Notes: generated by a model not told the origin, from the sequence alone. Shown: positions 17,840 to 26,283, counted from the first letter of the stretch. The stretch: DNA of 64,000 nt from Neotamlana laminarinivorans (GCF_020523925.1 NZ_JAJAPW010000004.1:484899-548898); one strand, 5' to 3'. Translations and numbers: made by a program.

Positions 17840-19513
17840 ATGAAATTGCTATTCGGGCAAATACATAAAGCATTTTGCATATCAGCAGTAATTGTGCTTT
17901 TGGTTTCTTGTGGTGTATCTAAATCACTTCACGATAAGCCAGATGTATCTCAGTTTAATTCAGAAATACCAACTCGAAAAACTGTAAACGATTCTACTTT
18001 TGCTTTAGTCGATAACTATCTAACTAAAAACAAACAAGGCCAATGGGAATTGTTGGTTAGCGGAAATCCGTTGCAATTAGGTTTAAAAACAGGACGGTTA
18101 ACCCAAGAATTATTTGCTAAACAAGAAGCTTATTTTTTAGGAAAAGTAGAAACGATGGTACCCTCAAAATTTAAGCAGAAATTATTGCGCAAATTAATGG
18201 CATGGTACAACCGTAAAATGTATTTGCATATTCCTGAAGAATTTAAAACCGAAATTTATGGATTAGCCCAATACGCTGGTGATGATTACGATTATATTGC
18301 CGACGATTATTTGCGCATTTTGTACTTGCACGGAGCACACGATATTGGTCATGCCTTTCAAGATTTAGCTTTAGTTGGTTGTTCATCATTTGCGGTTTGG
18401 GGCGATAAAACCAGCGATGGCAGTATGCTAATAGCGCGGAATTTAGATTTTTATGCAGGCGATGATTTTGCTAAACAAAAAATAATAGCCTTTGTTAAAC
18501 CCGAAAGTGGTTACAATTTTATGTCTGTAACTTGGCCAGGGATGATTGGTGTTGTTTCTGGAATGAACGAAAAAGGCTTAACCGTAACAATAAATGCTGG
18601 AAAGTCTAAAATTCCTCTGGTGGCAAAAACACCAATTTCTATTTTAACACGCGAAATTTTGCAGTATGCTTCAAACATTGAAGAAGCTGTAGCTATAGCT
18701 AAAAAACGTCAAGTTTTTGTTTCAGAATCTATTTTTATAGGAAGCGCTGCAGATAAAAATGCTGTAACCATCGAGGTTTCTCCTAAAAATTTCGGAGTGT
18801 ATCAAGTGCCAAATTCTAATCAGTTAATATGTACTAATCATTTTCAAAGTAACGCTTATAAAACCGATGAGCGTAATGCCGAACATATTCAAGAAAGCCA
18901 CTCAAAATACAGATACGAACGTTTACAAGAGCTTATAAATGAAACCGATAAATTAACGCCAGAAAAGGCTGTTAATATATTGCGCGATCGCGATGGTTTA
19001 AATAATTTGGCATTAGGTTATGGTAACGAGAAGGCATTAAATCAGTTGCTTGCGCATCATGGCGTGGTGTTTAAGCCGGAACAAGGTTTGGTTTGGGTGT
19101 CTTCAAACCCATATAATTTGGGTGAATTTGTAGCTTATAATTTAAATGAAGTTTTTACTGAAGCGGATTCAAGTTTTCAGTCGCATCAAACTTCAAAATT
19201 AAACATTGAAACCGATCCGTTTTTATATTCTGAAGCTTATAAAAATTATGAAAATTATGGTGTTGAAAGTAGAAAGTTATCAGAAGCAATATCAAATAAC
19301 ACACATATTAACACGAACGATTTAGAGGTGTTTAAGCAGTTAAACCCCAATTTTTGGGAAGCGTATTATTTAGTAGGAAAGTATTTTTATGAAAAGAAAT
19401 ATTATACGGCTGCATTGCTTAATTTTGAAGCGGCCTTAACTAAAGAAGTTACAACGGTTCCAGACCAGGAGCGTATAAAAACGTATATTAAAAAAATAAA
19501 AAGGAAGTTGTAA
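17840..19513 (+). CDS. C45-type (acyl-CoA:6-APA acyltransferase-like) lipoprotein with C-terminal TPR-like tail
   Basis: 557 residues. A signal peptide ends in a lipobox (LVSC, Cys24). The catalytic domain resembles the Ntn-hydrolase family C45: the candidate nucleophile is Cys181 in LVGCSSFAVWG, followed by MLIARNLDF and GMNEKGLTVTINAG. In C45 enzymes the Cys becomes N-terminal by self-cleavage, which would remove residues 1-180 including the lipid anchor. The C-terminal 60 residues look like one TPR repeat (FWEAYYLVGKYFYEKKYYTAALLNFEAAL). It likely forms the final ester or amide bond of the pigment in the periplasm, by analogy. It ends directly at the ligase start. Confidence 0.82.
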   Translation: MKLLFGQIHKAFCISAVIVLLVSCGVSKSLHDKPDVSQFNSEIPTRKTVNDSTFALVDNYLTKNKQGQWELLVSGNPLQLGLKTGRLTQELFAKQEAYFLGKVETMVPSKFKQKLLRKLMAWYNRKMYLHIPEEFKTEIYGLAQYAGDDYDYIADDYLRILYLHGAHDIGHAFQDLALVGCSSFAVWGDKTSDGSMLIARNLDFYAGDDFAKQKIIAFVKPESGYNFMSVTWPGMIGVVSGMNEKGLTVTINAGKSKIPLVAKTPISILTREILQYASNIEEAVAIAKKRQVFVSESIFIGSAADKNAVTIEVSPKNFGVYQVPNSNQLICTNHFQSNAYKTDERNAEHIQESHSKYRYERLQELINETDKLTPEKAVNILRDRDGLNNLALGYGNEKALNQLLAHHGVVFKPEQGLVWVSSNPYNLGEFVAYNLNEVFTEADSSFQSHQTSKLNIETDPFLYSEAYKNYENYGVESRKLSEAISNNTHINTNDLEVFKQLNPNFWEAYYLVGKYFYEKKYYTAALLNFEAALTKEVTTVPDQERIKTYIKKIKRKL

Positions 19514-20806
19514 ATGATTCCCGATATAGAAAAAGCATCTCCACAGGAAATAAAAGTTTTTCAAGAAGAAAAATTAAAAGCGTTGTTAGCTTATTTAAAC
19601 AAAAATTCGGCTTATTATCAACGTGTTTTTGCTGCAAATAATATTGATGTTTCTAATATAAAAACCTTAGAAGATTTAATAAAAATACCAGTTACAACAA
19701 AGGACGAGTTACAAAAGTACAACGACGATTTTTTATGTGTGCCAAAGCATAAAATTCGCGATTATGTAACCACTTCGGGTACTTTGGGCGACCCTGTAAT
19801 TTTTGGTTTAACCGATAAAGATCTAGATCGTTTGGCTTATAACGAAGCCATTTCCTTTGCTTGCGCAGGTGTAAAAGAAGGCGATGTTGTGCAACTTATG
19901 ACCACCATAGACCGCCGATTTATGGCAGGTTTAGCCTATTTTTTAGGTGTTAGAAAATTAGGTGCAACCATAATTCGTGTAGGCGCAGGTGTTCCAGAAT
20001 TGCAATGGGATTCTATTTTAAAATTCAATCCTACCTATTTAATTGTGGTGCCATCATTTTTATTGAAACTTATTGAATATGCCGAATCACACGGTATCGA
20101 TGTCAATAAATCAGGAGTAAAAGGCGCGATTTGTATAGGTGAATCGTTGCGAAATCAAGATTTTACCTTAAATACTTTAGCCGAAAAAATTACAGCAAAA
20201 TGGGATATTAATTTGTATTCCACTTATGCTTCAACCGAAATGAATACGGCATTTACCGAGTGCGAACATTCCAAAGGTGGACATCAGCATCCAGAATTAA
20301 TTATTACAGAAATTTTAGATGATAATAACAAGCCTGTGCCAACAGGTGAGGTTGGCGAATTAACCATTACAACTCTTGGGGTAGAAGGTATGCCATTATT
20401 GCGTTTTAAAACTGGCGATATGGTAAAAGCGCACACCGAAGCTTGTTTATGCGGGCGCACTACCACAAGGCTTGGTCCAGTTGTTGGCCGAAAAAAACAA
20501 ATGATTAAATACAAAGGCACCACGCTGTATCCGCCAGCAATGGATAATATTTTAAACGATTTTACCGAGGTTGAAAGTTACGTTATCGAGATAAGCCATA
20601 ACAATATTGGCACCGATGAAATTTGTATAAAAATAGCGACCACTAATAATTCTAAAGATTTTTTAAACGCCATAAAAGATCATTTTAGAGCTAAACTTCG
20701 AGTGACTCCAAAAATAGAATTGCATCCAAAGGAAATAATAGAAAAAATACGCTTCCCAAAAATGAGCAGAAAACCTGTTTTGGTTATTGATAAGCGATTG
20801 AAATAG
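19514..20806 (+). CDS. Phenylacetate-CoA ligase-like AMP-forming ligase
   Basis: 430 residues, the size of PaaK-type enzymes. The phosphate-binding loop is at 86-93 (TTSGTLGD), followed by YSTYASTEMNTAFTEC and the hinge region LLRFKTGDMV and GRKKQMIKYKGTTLYP. It should activate an aromatic acid as acyl-AMP and load it on CoA or ACP. In flexirubin and aryl-polyene routes this is the aryl starter, such as 4-coumarate made by an ammonia lyase, which is not in the window. It is the last gene of the block, directly adjacent to the preceding stop codon and 13 nt before the ssrA terminator on the other strand. Confidence 0.85.
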   Translation: MIPDIEKASPQEIKVFQEEKLKALLAYLNKNSAYYQRVFAANNIDVSNIKTLEDLIKIPVTTKDELQKYNDDFLCVPKHKIRDYVTTSGTLGDPVIFGLTDKDLDRLAYNEAISFACAGVKEGDVVQLMTTIDRRFMAGLAYFLGVRKLGATIIRVGAGVPELQWDSILKFNPTYLIVVPSFLLKLIEYAESHGIDVNKSGVKGAICIGESLRNQDFTLNTLAEKITAKWDINLYSTYASTEMNTAFTECEHSKGGHQHPELIITEILDDNNKPVPTGEVGELTITTLGVEGMPLLRFKTGDMVKAHTEACLCGRTTTRLGPVVGRKKQMIKYKGTTLYPPAMDNILNDFTEVESYVIEISHNNIGTDEICIKIATTNNSKDFLNAIKDHFRAKLRVTPKIELHPKEIIEKIRFPKMSRKPVLVIDKRLK

Positions 20807-20818
20807 TAAGTTTTTAAT

Positions 20819-20855
20819 AAAAAAAACGCCCTAAAACATACGTTTTAAGGCGTTA
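20819..20855 (-). terminator. Intrinsic terminator of ssrA
   Basis: Read on the - strand: an inverted repeat AACGCCTTAAAAC / GTTTTAGGGCGTT with a short loop, followed by eight T residues. It sits 5 nt after the tmRNA 3' end. It also lies just after the ligase gene on the + strand and may act in both directions, as the + side of the hairpin is not followed by a T-run. Confidence 0.85.
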
Positions 20856-20859
20856 AATG

Positions 20860-21251
20860 TGGAGTCGGAGAGAATCGAACTCTCGTCCAAACAAGTAACC
20901 AAAGGGCTTTCTACACGTTTATTCTTTTCTTAGGTTTTCGATTGTAAGCTGGTTAAAGACAACCTACTTACAACTTAGCTTCTTTAGTTTCGCTTAAGCA
21001 TCAAAGCACCACTTAAACTATATTGACATTTACGATGCCTCAAAATGGAACGCCGTCAATCAAGGCTTTCCGGAGACATAAAGCTTGTACACCTTGTGTA
21101 CCTAGGCCAATCTTACTATAATTCAGATTATGCAGCTAAAGCGTAGTTATTCTCGCCGTTTAAAATTTGGTCTAGCCTTTTACGTGTTTCAATGCCATTA
21201 CACGACGTGCTTACCGTTCAATTAATCTCGCTGTCAAAACCAGTCGACCCC
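20860..21251 (-). ncRNA. ssrA: Transfer-messenger RNA (tmRNA)
   Basis: The tRNA-like ends are clear on the - strand: 5' GGGGTCG at 21251-21245 pairs with 3' CGACTCC ending next to A at 20860. This includes the G3-U pair that marks alanine identity, and the 3' region has the T-arm GTTCGATTC. The tag frame is at 21157-21128 and reads GENNYALAA followed by TAA. The CCA end is not encoded: the next bases are CAT, so CCA must be added after transcription. tmRNA rescues stalled ribosomes together with SmpB (not in the window). Length about 392 nt. Confidence 0.97.
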
Positions 21252-21327
21252 ATAATTAAATAGTAAATTTTAATTTTTCGTAATTAAATTAATTCCCAAC
21301 TAAATTCGGGAACGCATTAATTAACTT

Positions 21328-21370
21328 GTCACTTCAAGTGTCGCATCTTAAGCGCGATGTATCGAGAAGT
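21328..21370. repeat. Interspersed GTCAyTTCGAG-type imperfect palindrome
   Basis: The stretch starts GTCACTTCAAGTGTCGCATC and ends GCGATGTATCGAGAAGTG, two arms that are imperfectly complementary around a short centre. It resembles the short element at 57835 (GTCATTTCGAGCGCAGTCGA). Such motifs recur between genes of many Flavobacteriaceae to my knowledge. It lies directly before the structured repeat at 21371, upstream of the DUF1801 gene. Confidence 0.6.
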
Positions 21371-21449
21371 GGGCGTTACCCTATCGGGTCAGGCTTTCGG
21401 TAGTCGCTCTCTGCGAGGAGCTCCAACAATACCTCAATCCTTAACGCGG
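21371..21449 (+). repeat. Structured intergenic repeat, copy 1 (GCGTTA/TAACGC ends)
   Basis: The element begins GGGCGTTACCC and ends CCTTAACGCG, with complementary ends GCGTTA (21373-21378) and TAACGC (21442-21447). Inside are a hairpin ACCC-TATC-GGGT, a second stem GCTC/GAGC around CTGCGAG, and GGTA/TACC. The same plan recurs at 27920 (- strand), 43045 and 55366. It occupies the gap between ssrA and the DUF1801 gene. Function unknown. Confidence 0.8.
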
Positions 21450-21529
21450 GCGGCAAAGATATTAAAAAGTTTGTAAACCTTTTTTAATATAAGTAAATTA
21501 CATCAAAAAGTATTCCAATGTAATAGGTT

Positions 21530-21949
21530 ATGCAAATTGTCAGTCACCCAAAAGTAACTCAAGTATTCAATAATTATCCAGAACATGTAAAACCAAAAAT
21601 GGATAAACTACGCTGTTTAGTTTTACAAACAGCTTCAGAAATAAAAGATTTAAAACACTTAGAAGAAACCTTAAAATGGGGAGAACCAAGTTATTTAACA
21701 AAAAACGGAAGCACCTTACGAATAGATTGGAAACCTAAAACACCTAATCAGTACGCTATGTATTTTCAATGTACTACGCAATTGGTATCAACATTTAAAA
21801 TATTATATAAAAACACATTAACATTTCAAGCAAACCGAGCTATTATATTTAACTTAAATAGCACGTTTCCAGAGTTAGAAATAAAGCAATGTATTACCCT
21901 TGCATTAACATATCATAAAGTAAAACACATACCATTACTAGGCATGTAA
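21530..21949 (+). CDS. DUF1801 domain protein
   Basis: 139 residues with the DUF1801 pattern: LRCLVLQTASEIKDLKHLEETLKWGEPSYLTKNGSTLRIDWKPK ... YAMYFQC, where the conserved KWGxPxY segment is present. The family is small, cytosolic and related in fold to frataxin-like or YdhG proteins; its function is not established. It is transcribed alone, between the repeat at 21371 and the SDR promoter. Confidence 0.85.
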   Translation: MQIVSHPKVTQVFNNYPEHVKPKMDKLRCLVLQTASEIKDLKHLEETLKWGEPSYLTKNGSTLRIDWKPKTPNQYAMYFQCTTQLVSTFKILYKNTLTFQANRAIIFNLNSTFPELEIKQCITLALTYHKVKHIPLLGM

Positions 21950-21958
21950 TAATTATAA

Positions 21959-21989
21959 TTGATTTTATAACCTAAAAAGAATACATTTG
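21959..21989 (+). promoter_or_regulatory. Bacteroidota promoter of the SDR gene
   Basis: TTG at 21959-21961 and TACATTTG at 21982-21989, spaced by 20 nt. This matches the Bacteroidota sigma-A consensus (TTTG ... TAnnTTTG). The ATG of the SDR gene follows 23 nt later. Confidence 0.75.
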
Positions 21990-22012
21990 TTTTTAATACA
22001 TTTTAAAACTAC

Positions 22013-22798
22013 ATGAAACAAACTGCGTTAGTAACAGGTGCAGCCTCAGGTTTAGGTTACGAATTAGCCATTTTATTAGCAAAAGATAAGTACACATTAT
22101 TTTTAGTGGATATTGATGAGGATAAGCTCAAAGATGTTAAAAGTGAGTTAGAGCAAAGTCATGGTGTTGAGGTAATAACCATAGCAAAAGATTTAAGTAA
22201 ACCTAATGTAGCCATAGAAATAATGGAAACCGTAAACCAACCTCTAGATGTTTTAATAAACAATGCTGGTTTTGGTTTATTTGGTTCGTTTGTAGAAACC
22301 AATTGGGAACGCGAGTTACAAATGCTAAACGTACACGTGTTATCGGCAACACATTTAACAAAATTGGCTTTGCAAGGTATGGTAAAACGCGGTTCTGGTA
22401 AAATATTAAATATGTCATCTTTAGCAGCTTTTCAACCAGGGCCATTAATGTCTATTTATTACGCCTCAAAAGGATATATGTTATCATTTACAGAAGCTAT
22501 TGCTAACGAGTTAAAAGGCACAGGTGTTACCGTTACCGCATTATGTCCAGGGCCAACTAAAACAGCCTTTCAAGAAACAGTATCTGCCAACACTAGCGAA
22601 AACAAAATTAAATTTAATATGGGTTGCGCCGCATCGGTAGCAGAATATGGTTATAAAGCCATGCAAAAAGGCAAACCTTATGCTATACCTGGTACATTTA
22701 ATAAATTTTTAGCAACACTACCAAGGCTTATACCGCGTAACATGGCTGCAACCATAGTAAGAAAACTTCAAGAAAAAAATAGAAACGACCAACATTAA
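22013..22798 (+). CDS. Short-chain dehydrogenase/reductase (SDR)
   Basis: 261 residues, classical SDR. The cofactor motif is TGAASGLG (8-15), then NNAG, the catalytic Ser in NMSSLAAFQPG and the YxxxK pair in YYASKGY. An Asp at the end of the second strand (LFLVDIDED) favours NAD(H). It resembles the YqjQ/DltE-like reductases that act on lipid or aldehyde substrates; the substrate is not shown. It has its own promoter and its stop codon overlaps the convergent DUF1361 gene by 4 nt (TTAA). Confidence 0.9.
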   Translation: MKQTALVTGAASGLGYELAILLAKDKYTLFLVDIDEDKLKDVKSELEQSHGVEVITIAKDLSKPNVAIEIMETVNQPLDVLINNAGFGLFGSFVETNWERELQMLNVHVLSATHLTKLALQGMVKRGSGKILNMSSLAAFQPGPLMSIYYASKGYMLSFTEAIANELKGTGVTVTALCPGPTKTAFQETVSANTSENKIKFNMGCAASVAEYGYKAMQKGKPYAIPGTFNKFLATLPRLIPRNMAATIVRKLQEKNRNDQH

Positions 22799-23463
22799 TG
22801 TGGTCGTTTTTGTTGTTCTAGTGTTTTAAACACCCAAAAGCCACCGCATAAAAATACACCAAAGGTTATTGTGAAAATCCAAGATTCTTTCATGTATTCT
22901 GGGTTAACTAATAAGTTTGCAATATCAATAAATAAATTCATAGGATTGCTAACAATGTCCCAAGAATTATACCTGAAAAATCGACCTAAATACACCCCGA
23001 ATGCAGATGCGAATAATATTAAAATAGATAGGTAGTTTGCTTTTTCTGTGTTAAGTTTTTTTGCTATTATTTTATTAAAATCTAATAACGAAAAGTAAAA
23101 CAATAGTAAACCACTTAAAGCAAATGCAGAAATTACTAAAGCATCTAACCAAAAGTAATTACTATGGTTGTATTTTAAATGAACAAAATCTGTTACAATG
23201 TATGGGGCATTAGGTAAAAAAAGCAGCCAGCCACAAAGCCATAACACCAAACCTACGTTTTGTCGCTTGGGGGAGCGTTTTAAATAAGTGGTTATGGCAT
23301 AAGGTATGACTGCTAAAAATAAATTCCATATTAAAAATAAGTAATGAAAAGAGTGGGCTAGTTTCATTCTTACAAGAAGTAAAAAAAAGCTAGAGCATAA
23401 TGTTATTGAAAGCGTGCTTAATGCTGTGTATTTATTAAATGATAATTCTTTTATGTTTTCCAT
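22795..23463 (-). CDS. DUF1361 integral membrane protein
   Basis: 222 residues from ATG 23463; a TTG 54 nt upstream gives 240 residues but is less likely. About six to seven transmembrane segments are seen, with the family motif YLGRFFRYNSWDIV and the loop LFLPNAPYIVTDFVHL. DUF1361 proteins have no known function; they often lie near envelope-stress or transport genes. The gene lies downstream of creD in the same direction and overlaps the convergent SDR gene by 4 nt. Confidence 0.85.
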   Translation of the reverse strand: MENIKELSFNKYTALSTLSITLCSSFFLLLVRMKLAHSFHYLFLIWNLFLAVIPYAITTYLKRSPKRQNVGLVLWLCGWLLFLPNAPYIVTDFVHLKYNHSNYFWLDALVISAFALSGLLLFYFSLLDFNKIIAKKLNTEKANYLSILILFASAFGVYLGRFFRYNSWDIVSNPMNLFIDIANLLVNPEYMKESWIFTITFGVFLCGGFWVFKTLEQQKRPH

Positions 23464-23540
23464 AATACTTGAAATTTTAAGATAAACCTTGCCTAATTTT
23501 AATATGTTTTTAAACAAGGTTTATTAATTAACTAATAATA

Positions 23541-24914
23541 TTAACCGTTGTTCCAGTCTATTTTTCTAGATATAAACATAACTGTTGTTAGTATTAAGAA
23601 TAAACCAATACTACCAACTAAAAGCGCATAATTTTCTAATTGAATAATTACATAAATAAAGGCGTAAAGTGTGGTTAATGAAGTTCCTATGAATAGCGGA
23701 AACTTAAGTGTTTTTAATATGGTTTTAGAGTAAAGTGTTATTAAGGTTATAACCGAAGTGCCTGCTATAAGGTAGGCCTTTAAAAAGGAGCTGTGCTCTG
23801 AAATAGATATTAGTAATGTGTAAAACATGGTTAAAGCCAACCCTATCATTAAATATTGAAAAGGGTGTATGTTTATTTTACTAAGTGTTTGAATAAGGAA
23901 AAAAACCAAAAAGGTTAAACCAATAACTAAAAAGCCATATTTAGCAGAACGTTCACTTTTTTGGTACTCATCTACCGGAATCATAAAATTTACACCAAAA
24001 GAAAAGGCTGTTAAATTTGGCAAGCTGTTAAAATGTTGTTGGGAAAACGGACGATTTAAATCTAAAATTTTCCATTTCGCATCAAAACCAGAGTTGCTAA
24101 TTTTGTCGCCATTGTAAGGCAAAAATTCACCAATAAAATTCGCTGTTTTCCAATTTGACGTTATTCTAGCTTCTGTTTGTCTTCCTGTTGGTATAAAACG
24201 TATTTGTTTACTTCCTTTTATATTAAAGTTTATGTTATATGCTATGGGGCTGTTAAAATTTAAACGTTTTAATGTTTTGGTTTCTAGTGTATGTATGGAA
24301 GCATTATTGTAGTCTGTTTGTTTTTGCCCGTTGTATTTAGACGATAACTTATATTCTGTTTTATTTAATTTTAGGTTAGCTTTATTTACGCCTTTAACGT
24401 TAGATGATTGAATAATTATTTTAGCCTTGTCCCACAGAATATCATCATCATTAACTTCAATTTCGCCAAAGTCTGGTTTTGTAAAACTTCCTGTTAAGTT
24501 TATATCGCTATTATAAACGGCTGTTTTATATATACCTCGTTGTTTAGTTTCTGGGTTTATGCTGGAATTTATGTTTAAAGATTCAGAAAAAAAATAAGCG
24601 TTTTTTACAATAACATTGGTTTCTGTAAAAACTTGTTTTGTTTTTTTATCTGTAACTGTTTTTTCAGAATAGCTTTTGTAAGGCACTTTTAAAATCGGGC
24701 CGTAAATAAATACTTCGTTTCCCCATTGCTTATTTATTTCATTAACTACTGTAGTTTGTCTGTAAGAACGTTCATGTATTAAGTTTTGAATAAATACCAA
24801 AGGAATAAGTAATACAAGGGTTAAAAAGCCTATCATTAACATTCGTGAGGTTATTGATGTTTTTAACCAATTAAATAATCGGTTAGGTTGTGGTGTGTTT
24901 TGTTCTTCGTTCAT
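23541..24914 (-). CDS. creD: Inner-membrane protein CreD (cell envelope integrity)
   Basis: 457 residues. The N-terminal helix (about 25-45) is followed by a large periplasmic beta domain with the pattern RSYRQTTVVNEINKQWGNEVFIYGPILKVPYK, then about six membrane helices in the last 150 residues, as in CreD proteins. In enterobacteria CreD belongs to the CreBC regulon; in Bacteroidota it is usually linked to a small winged-helix regulator, as here. A palindrome ACTTTG-N5-CAAAGT lies 20 nt upstream of its start, so it is likely regulated by that neighbour. Confidence 0.88.
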   Translation of the reverse strand: MNEEQNTPQPNRLFNWLKTSITSRMLMIGFLTLVLLIPLVFIQNLIHERSYRQTTVVNEINKQWGNEVFIYGPILKVPYKSYSEKTVTDKKTKQVFTETNVIVKNAYFFSESLNINSSINPETKQRGIYKTAVYNSDINLTGSFTKPDFGEIEVNDDDILWDKAKIIIQSSNVKGVNKANLKLNKTEYKLSSKYNGQKQTDYNNASIHTLETKTLKRLNFNSPIAYNINFNIKGSKQIRFIPTGRQTEARITSNWKTANFIGEFLPYNGDKISNSGFDAKWKILDLNRPFSQQHFNSLPNLTAFSFGVNFMIPVDEYQKSERSAKYGFLVIGLTFLVFFLIQTLSKINIHPFQYLMIGLALTMFYTLLISISEHSSFLKAYLIAGTSVITLITLYSKTILKTLKFPLFIGTSLTTLYAFIYVIIQLENYALLVGSIGLFLILTTVMFISRKIDWNNG

Positions 24915-24933
24915 AGTTTTAATTTATTAAAGT

Positions 24934-24950
24934 ACTTTGTATTTCAAAGT
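24934..24950. promoter_or_regulatory. Candidate operator, palindrome ACTTTG-N5-CAAAGT (creD proximal)
   Basis: ACTTTG at 24934-24939 and CAAAGT at 24945-24950, a perfect 6-bp inverted repeat with a 5-nt spacer (TATTT). It lies between the regulator gene and creD, 20 nt before the creD start codon. The same palindrome with the same spacing occurs at 26267 before the first gene of the operon. Confidence 0.7.
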
Positions 24951-24969
24951 TAAAAGTGAAAAAAATATA

Positions 24970-25263
24970 TTACTGTTTGTTTATTAGTTTTTCTAGTGCG
25001 TTTATGTGTTTTTTAAACTCGAGTTCACCTAATTTAGTGGTAGAGTAGCGTGTGTTAGGTTTTCTGCCTATAAACTGTTTTTCAACCTTTATGTATTCAA
25101 CCTTTTCTAAGGCCTTTGTATGGCTAGCCAGATTACCATCGGTAACTTCAAGAAGTTCTTTAAGCATTTTAAAATCGGCGTATTCGTTAACCATTAAAAT
25201 AGACATTATGCCTAATCTAATCCTGTGGTCGAATGCTTTATTTATGTTATTTATAATGCTCAT
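24970..25263 (-). CDS. Winged-helix transcriptional regulator of the creD operon
   Basis: 97 residues, one winged-helix domain: ILMVNEYADFKMLKELLEVTDGNLASHTKALEKVEYIKVEKQFIGRKPNTRYSTT matches the small HTH_34/ArsR-like regulators that accompany creD in Bacteroidota. No metal or ligand site is obvious. It overlaps the upstream membrane gene by 4 nt, which suggests coupling. It probably binds the two ACTTTG-N5-CAAAGT palindromes that bracket this gene block and so controls itself and creD (inference from position and symmetry). Confidence 0.85.
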   Translation of the reverse strand: MSIINNINKAFDHRIRLGIMSILMVNEYADFKMLKELLEVTDGNLASHTKALEKVEYIKVEKQFIGRKPNTRYSTTKLGELEFKKHINALEKLINKQ

Positions 25264-25652
25264 ATTTCTGTTTGTAGTCTAGTTTTCTTATTTCGAAAAT
25301 GTGAATAAAAATTATATAAATAAAACGAAATTAAAGTTAAAAAAGGTAATTCTAAAAATATTCCATAAAGGAAAGCCAAAGGAGATGCCGGAGCGTTTTT
25401 AATGTTAAGAACGTATTTTAATAAAAAAAGCAAACGGTTAACCAATTGAAAATAAAATAGTAAAGCCAAGGGTATTATACAAATAAAGGAAAGCCAATAA
25501 AACACCTTATTAGTATGATAATAAATTCCAGAAATTAATATTACTGCACTATATATTAGACCAACAAATAAATAATCTGGGTTTTTAAATATAATTACGG
25601 ATATAATACCGATTAATATACCAATTAATATTACAGAAAAGTTCTTATTCAT
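25260..25652 (-). CDS. Small integral membrane protein of the creD operon
   Basis: 130 residues with about four hydrophobic segments: SVILIGILIGIISVIIF, LIYSAVILISGIYY, LSFICIIPLALLFYF and a C-terminal pair around FLELPFLTLISFYLYNFY. No known domain is recognised. It overlaps both neighbours by 4 nt (regulator downstream, membrane protein upstream) and so belongs to the same transcript. It may act with CreD or signal to the regulator, but nothing in the sequence shows that. Confidence 0.7.
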   Translation of the reverse strand: MNKNFSVILIGILIGIISVIIFKNPDYLFVGLIYSAVILISGIYYHTNKVFYWLSFICIIPLALLFYFQLVNRLLFLLKYVLNIKNAPASPLAFLYGIFLELPFLTLISFYLYNFYSHFRNKKTRLQTEI

Positions 25653-26257
25653 ACTCTGTCGTATTTAAAATGCATTAAAGCACCATAAATAATATGCATA
25701 ATACCAAAGCCAATAACCCAAAGCCAAAATCCGTAACCAGGAAAGGTGGCAGCAACCAAACCTAAAATTATATCTATAATTCCAAGATATTTAATATCAC
25801 CAAAACTATATTTTGACGCATTTACTAAAGCTAAGCCATAAAAAATTAACATTAAGGCTGCTGTTTGGCCATATTTACCTTGATAAAGCAATATTAAAAT
25901 GTAAGTACCACCCGTAATGAGTGGGATTAAAAAATTGGAAACAAGTCGCTTGGAGCTGGTATCCCAAATTTTTGCTCCTTGCTTTTTTGCTTTTTTAGTG
26001 GTTAATATAATACCCGTTACAATACTTAAAATAGCAACTAATGCCAAAATTAACATGCACAGTTTAAAAATATAACCGTCTAAAATTAAATAACCCCGAT
26101 CAGAGTTTTTAACTAAAAAGTATGCCGTAGCAGCACCAATTATAGCATATATGCCTGCAAGTATACCAGATAATCCACTTAATGAAATAAATCGAGAAGA
26201 TTTATTCATTAGGTTTTTAATTTCTGATATGTCTTTTAAATAATTTTTTGATTCCAT
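25649..26257 (-). CDS. Membrane protein, first gene of the creD operon
   Basis: 202 residues with six predicted membrane helices after a polar N-terminus (MESKNYLKDISEIKNLMNKSSRFISLSG). No family with a known function is recognised; proteins of this type are common next to the winged-helix regulator and creD in flavobacteria. The start codon lies 10 nt downstream of the palindrome at 26267, so the operator could also cover the translation start. It overlaps the next gene by 4 nt. Confidence 0.72.
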   Translation of the reverse strand: MESKNYLKDISEIKNLMNKSSRFISLSGLSGILAGIYAIIGAATAYFLVKNSDRGYLILDGYIFKLCMLILALVAILSIVTGIILTTKKAKKQGAKIWDTSSKRLVSNFLIPLITGGTYILILLYQGKYGQTAALMLIFYGLALVNASKYSFGDIKYLGIIDIILGLVAATFPGYGFWLWVIGFGIMHIIYGALMHFKYDRV

Positions 26258-26266
26258 TCTTAGAGT

Positions 26267-26283
26267 ACTTTGAAAAACAAAGT
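26267..26283. promoter_or_regulatory. Candidate operator, palindrome ACTTTG-N5-CAAAGT (operon start)
   Basis: ACTTTG at 26267-26272 and CAAAGT at 26278-26283 with a 5-nt spacer (AAAAA), preceded by AGT exactly as at 24931. It lies 10 nt before the first gene of the creD operon, a position that would block transcription or translation when bound. Confidence 0.7.

Noticed and set aside
20807..20859. A further small gene between the CoA ligase and ssrA
   Set aside because: The segment is fully used by the ssrA terminator; no ATG with a sensible frame.
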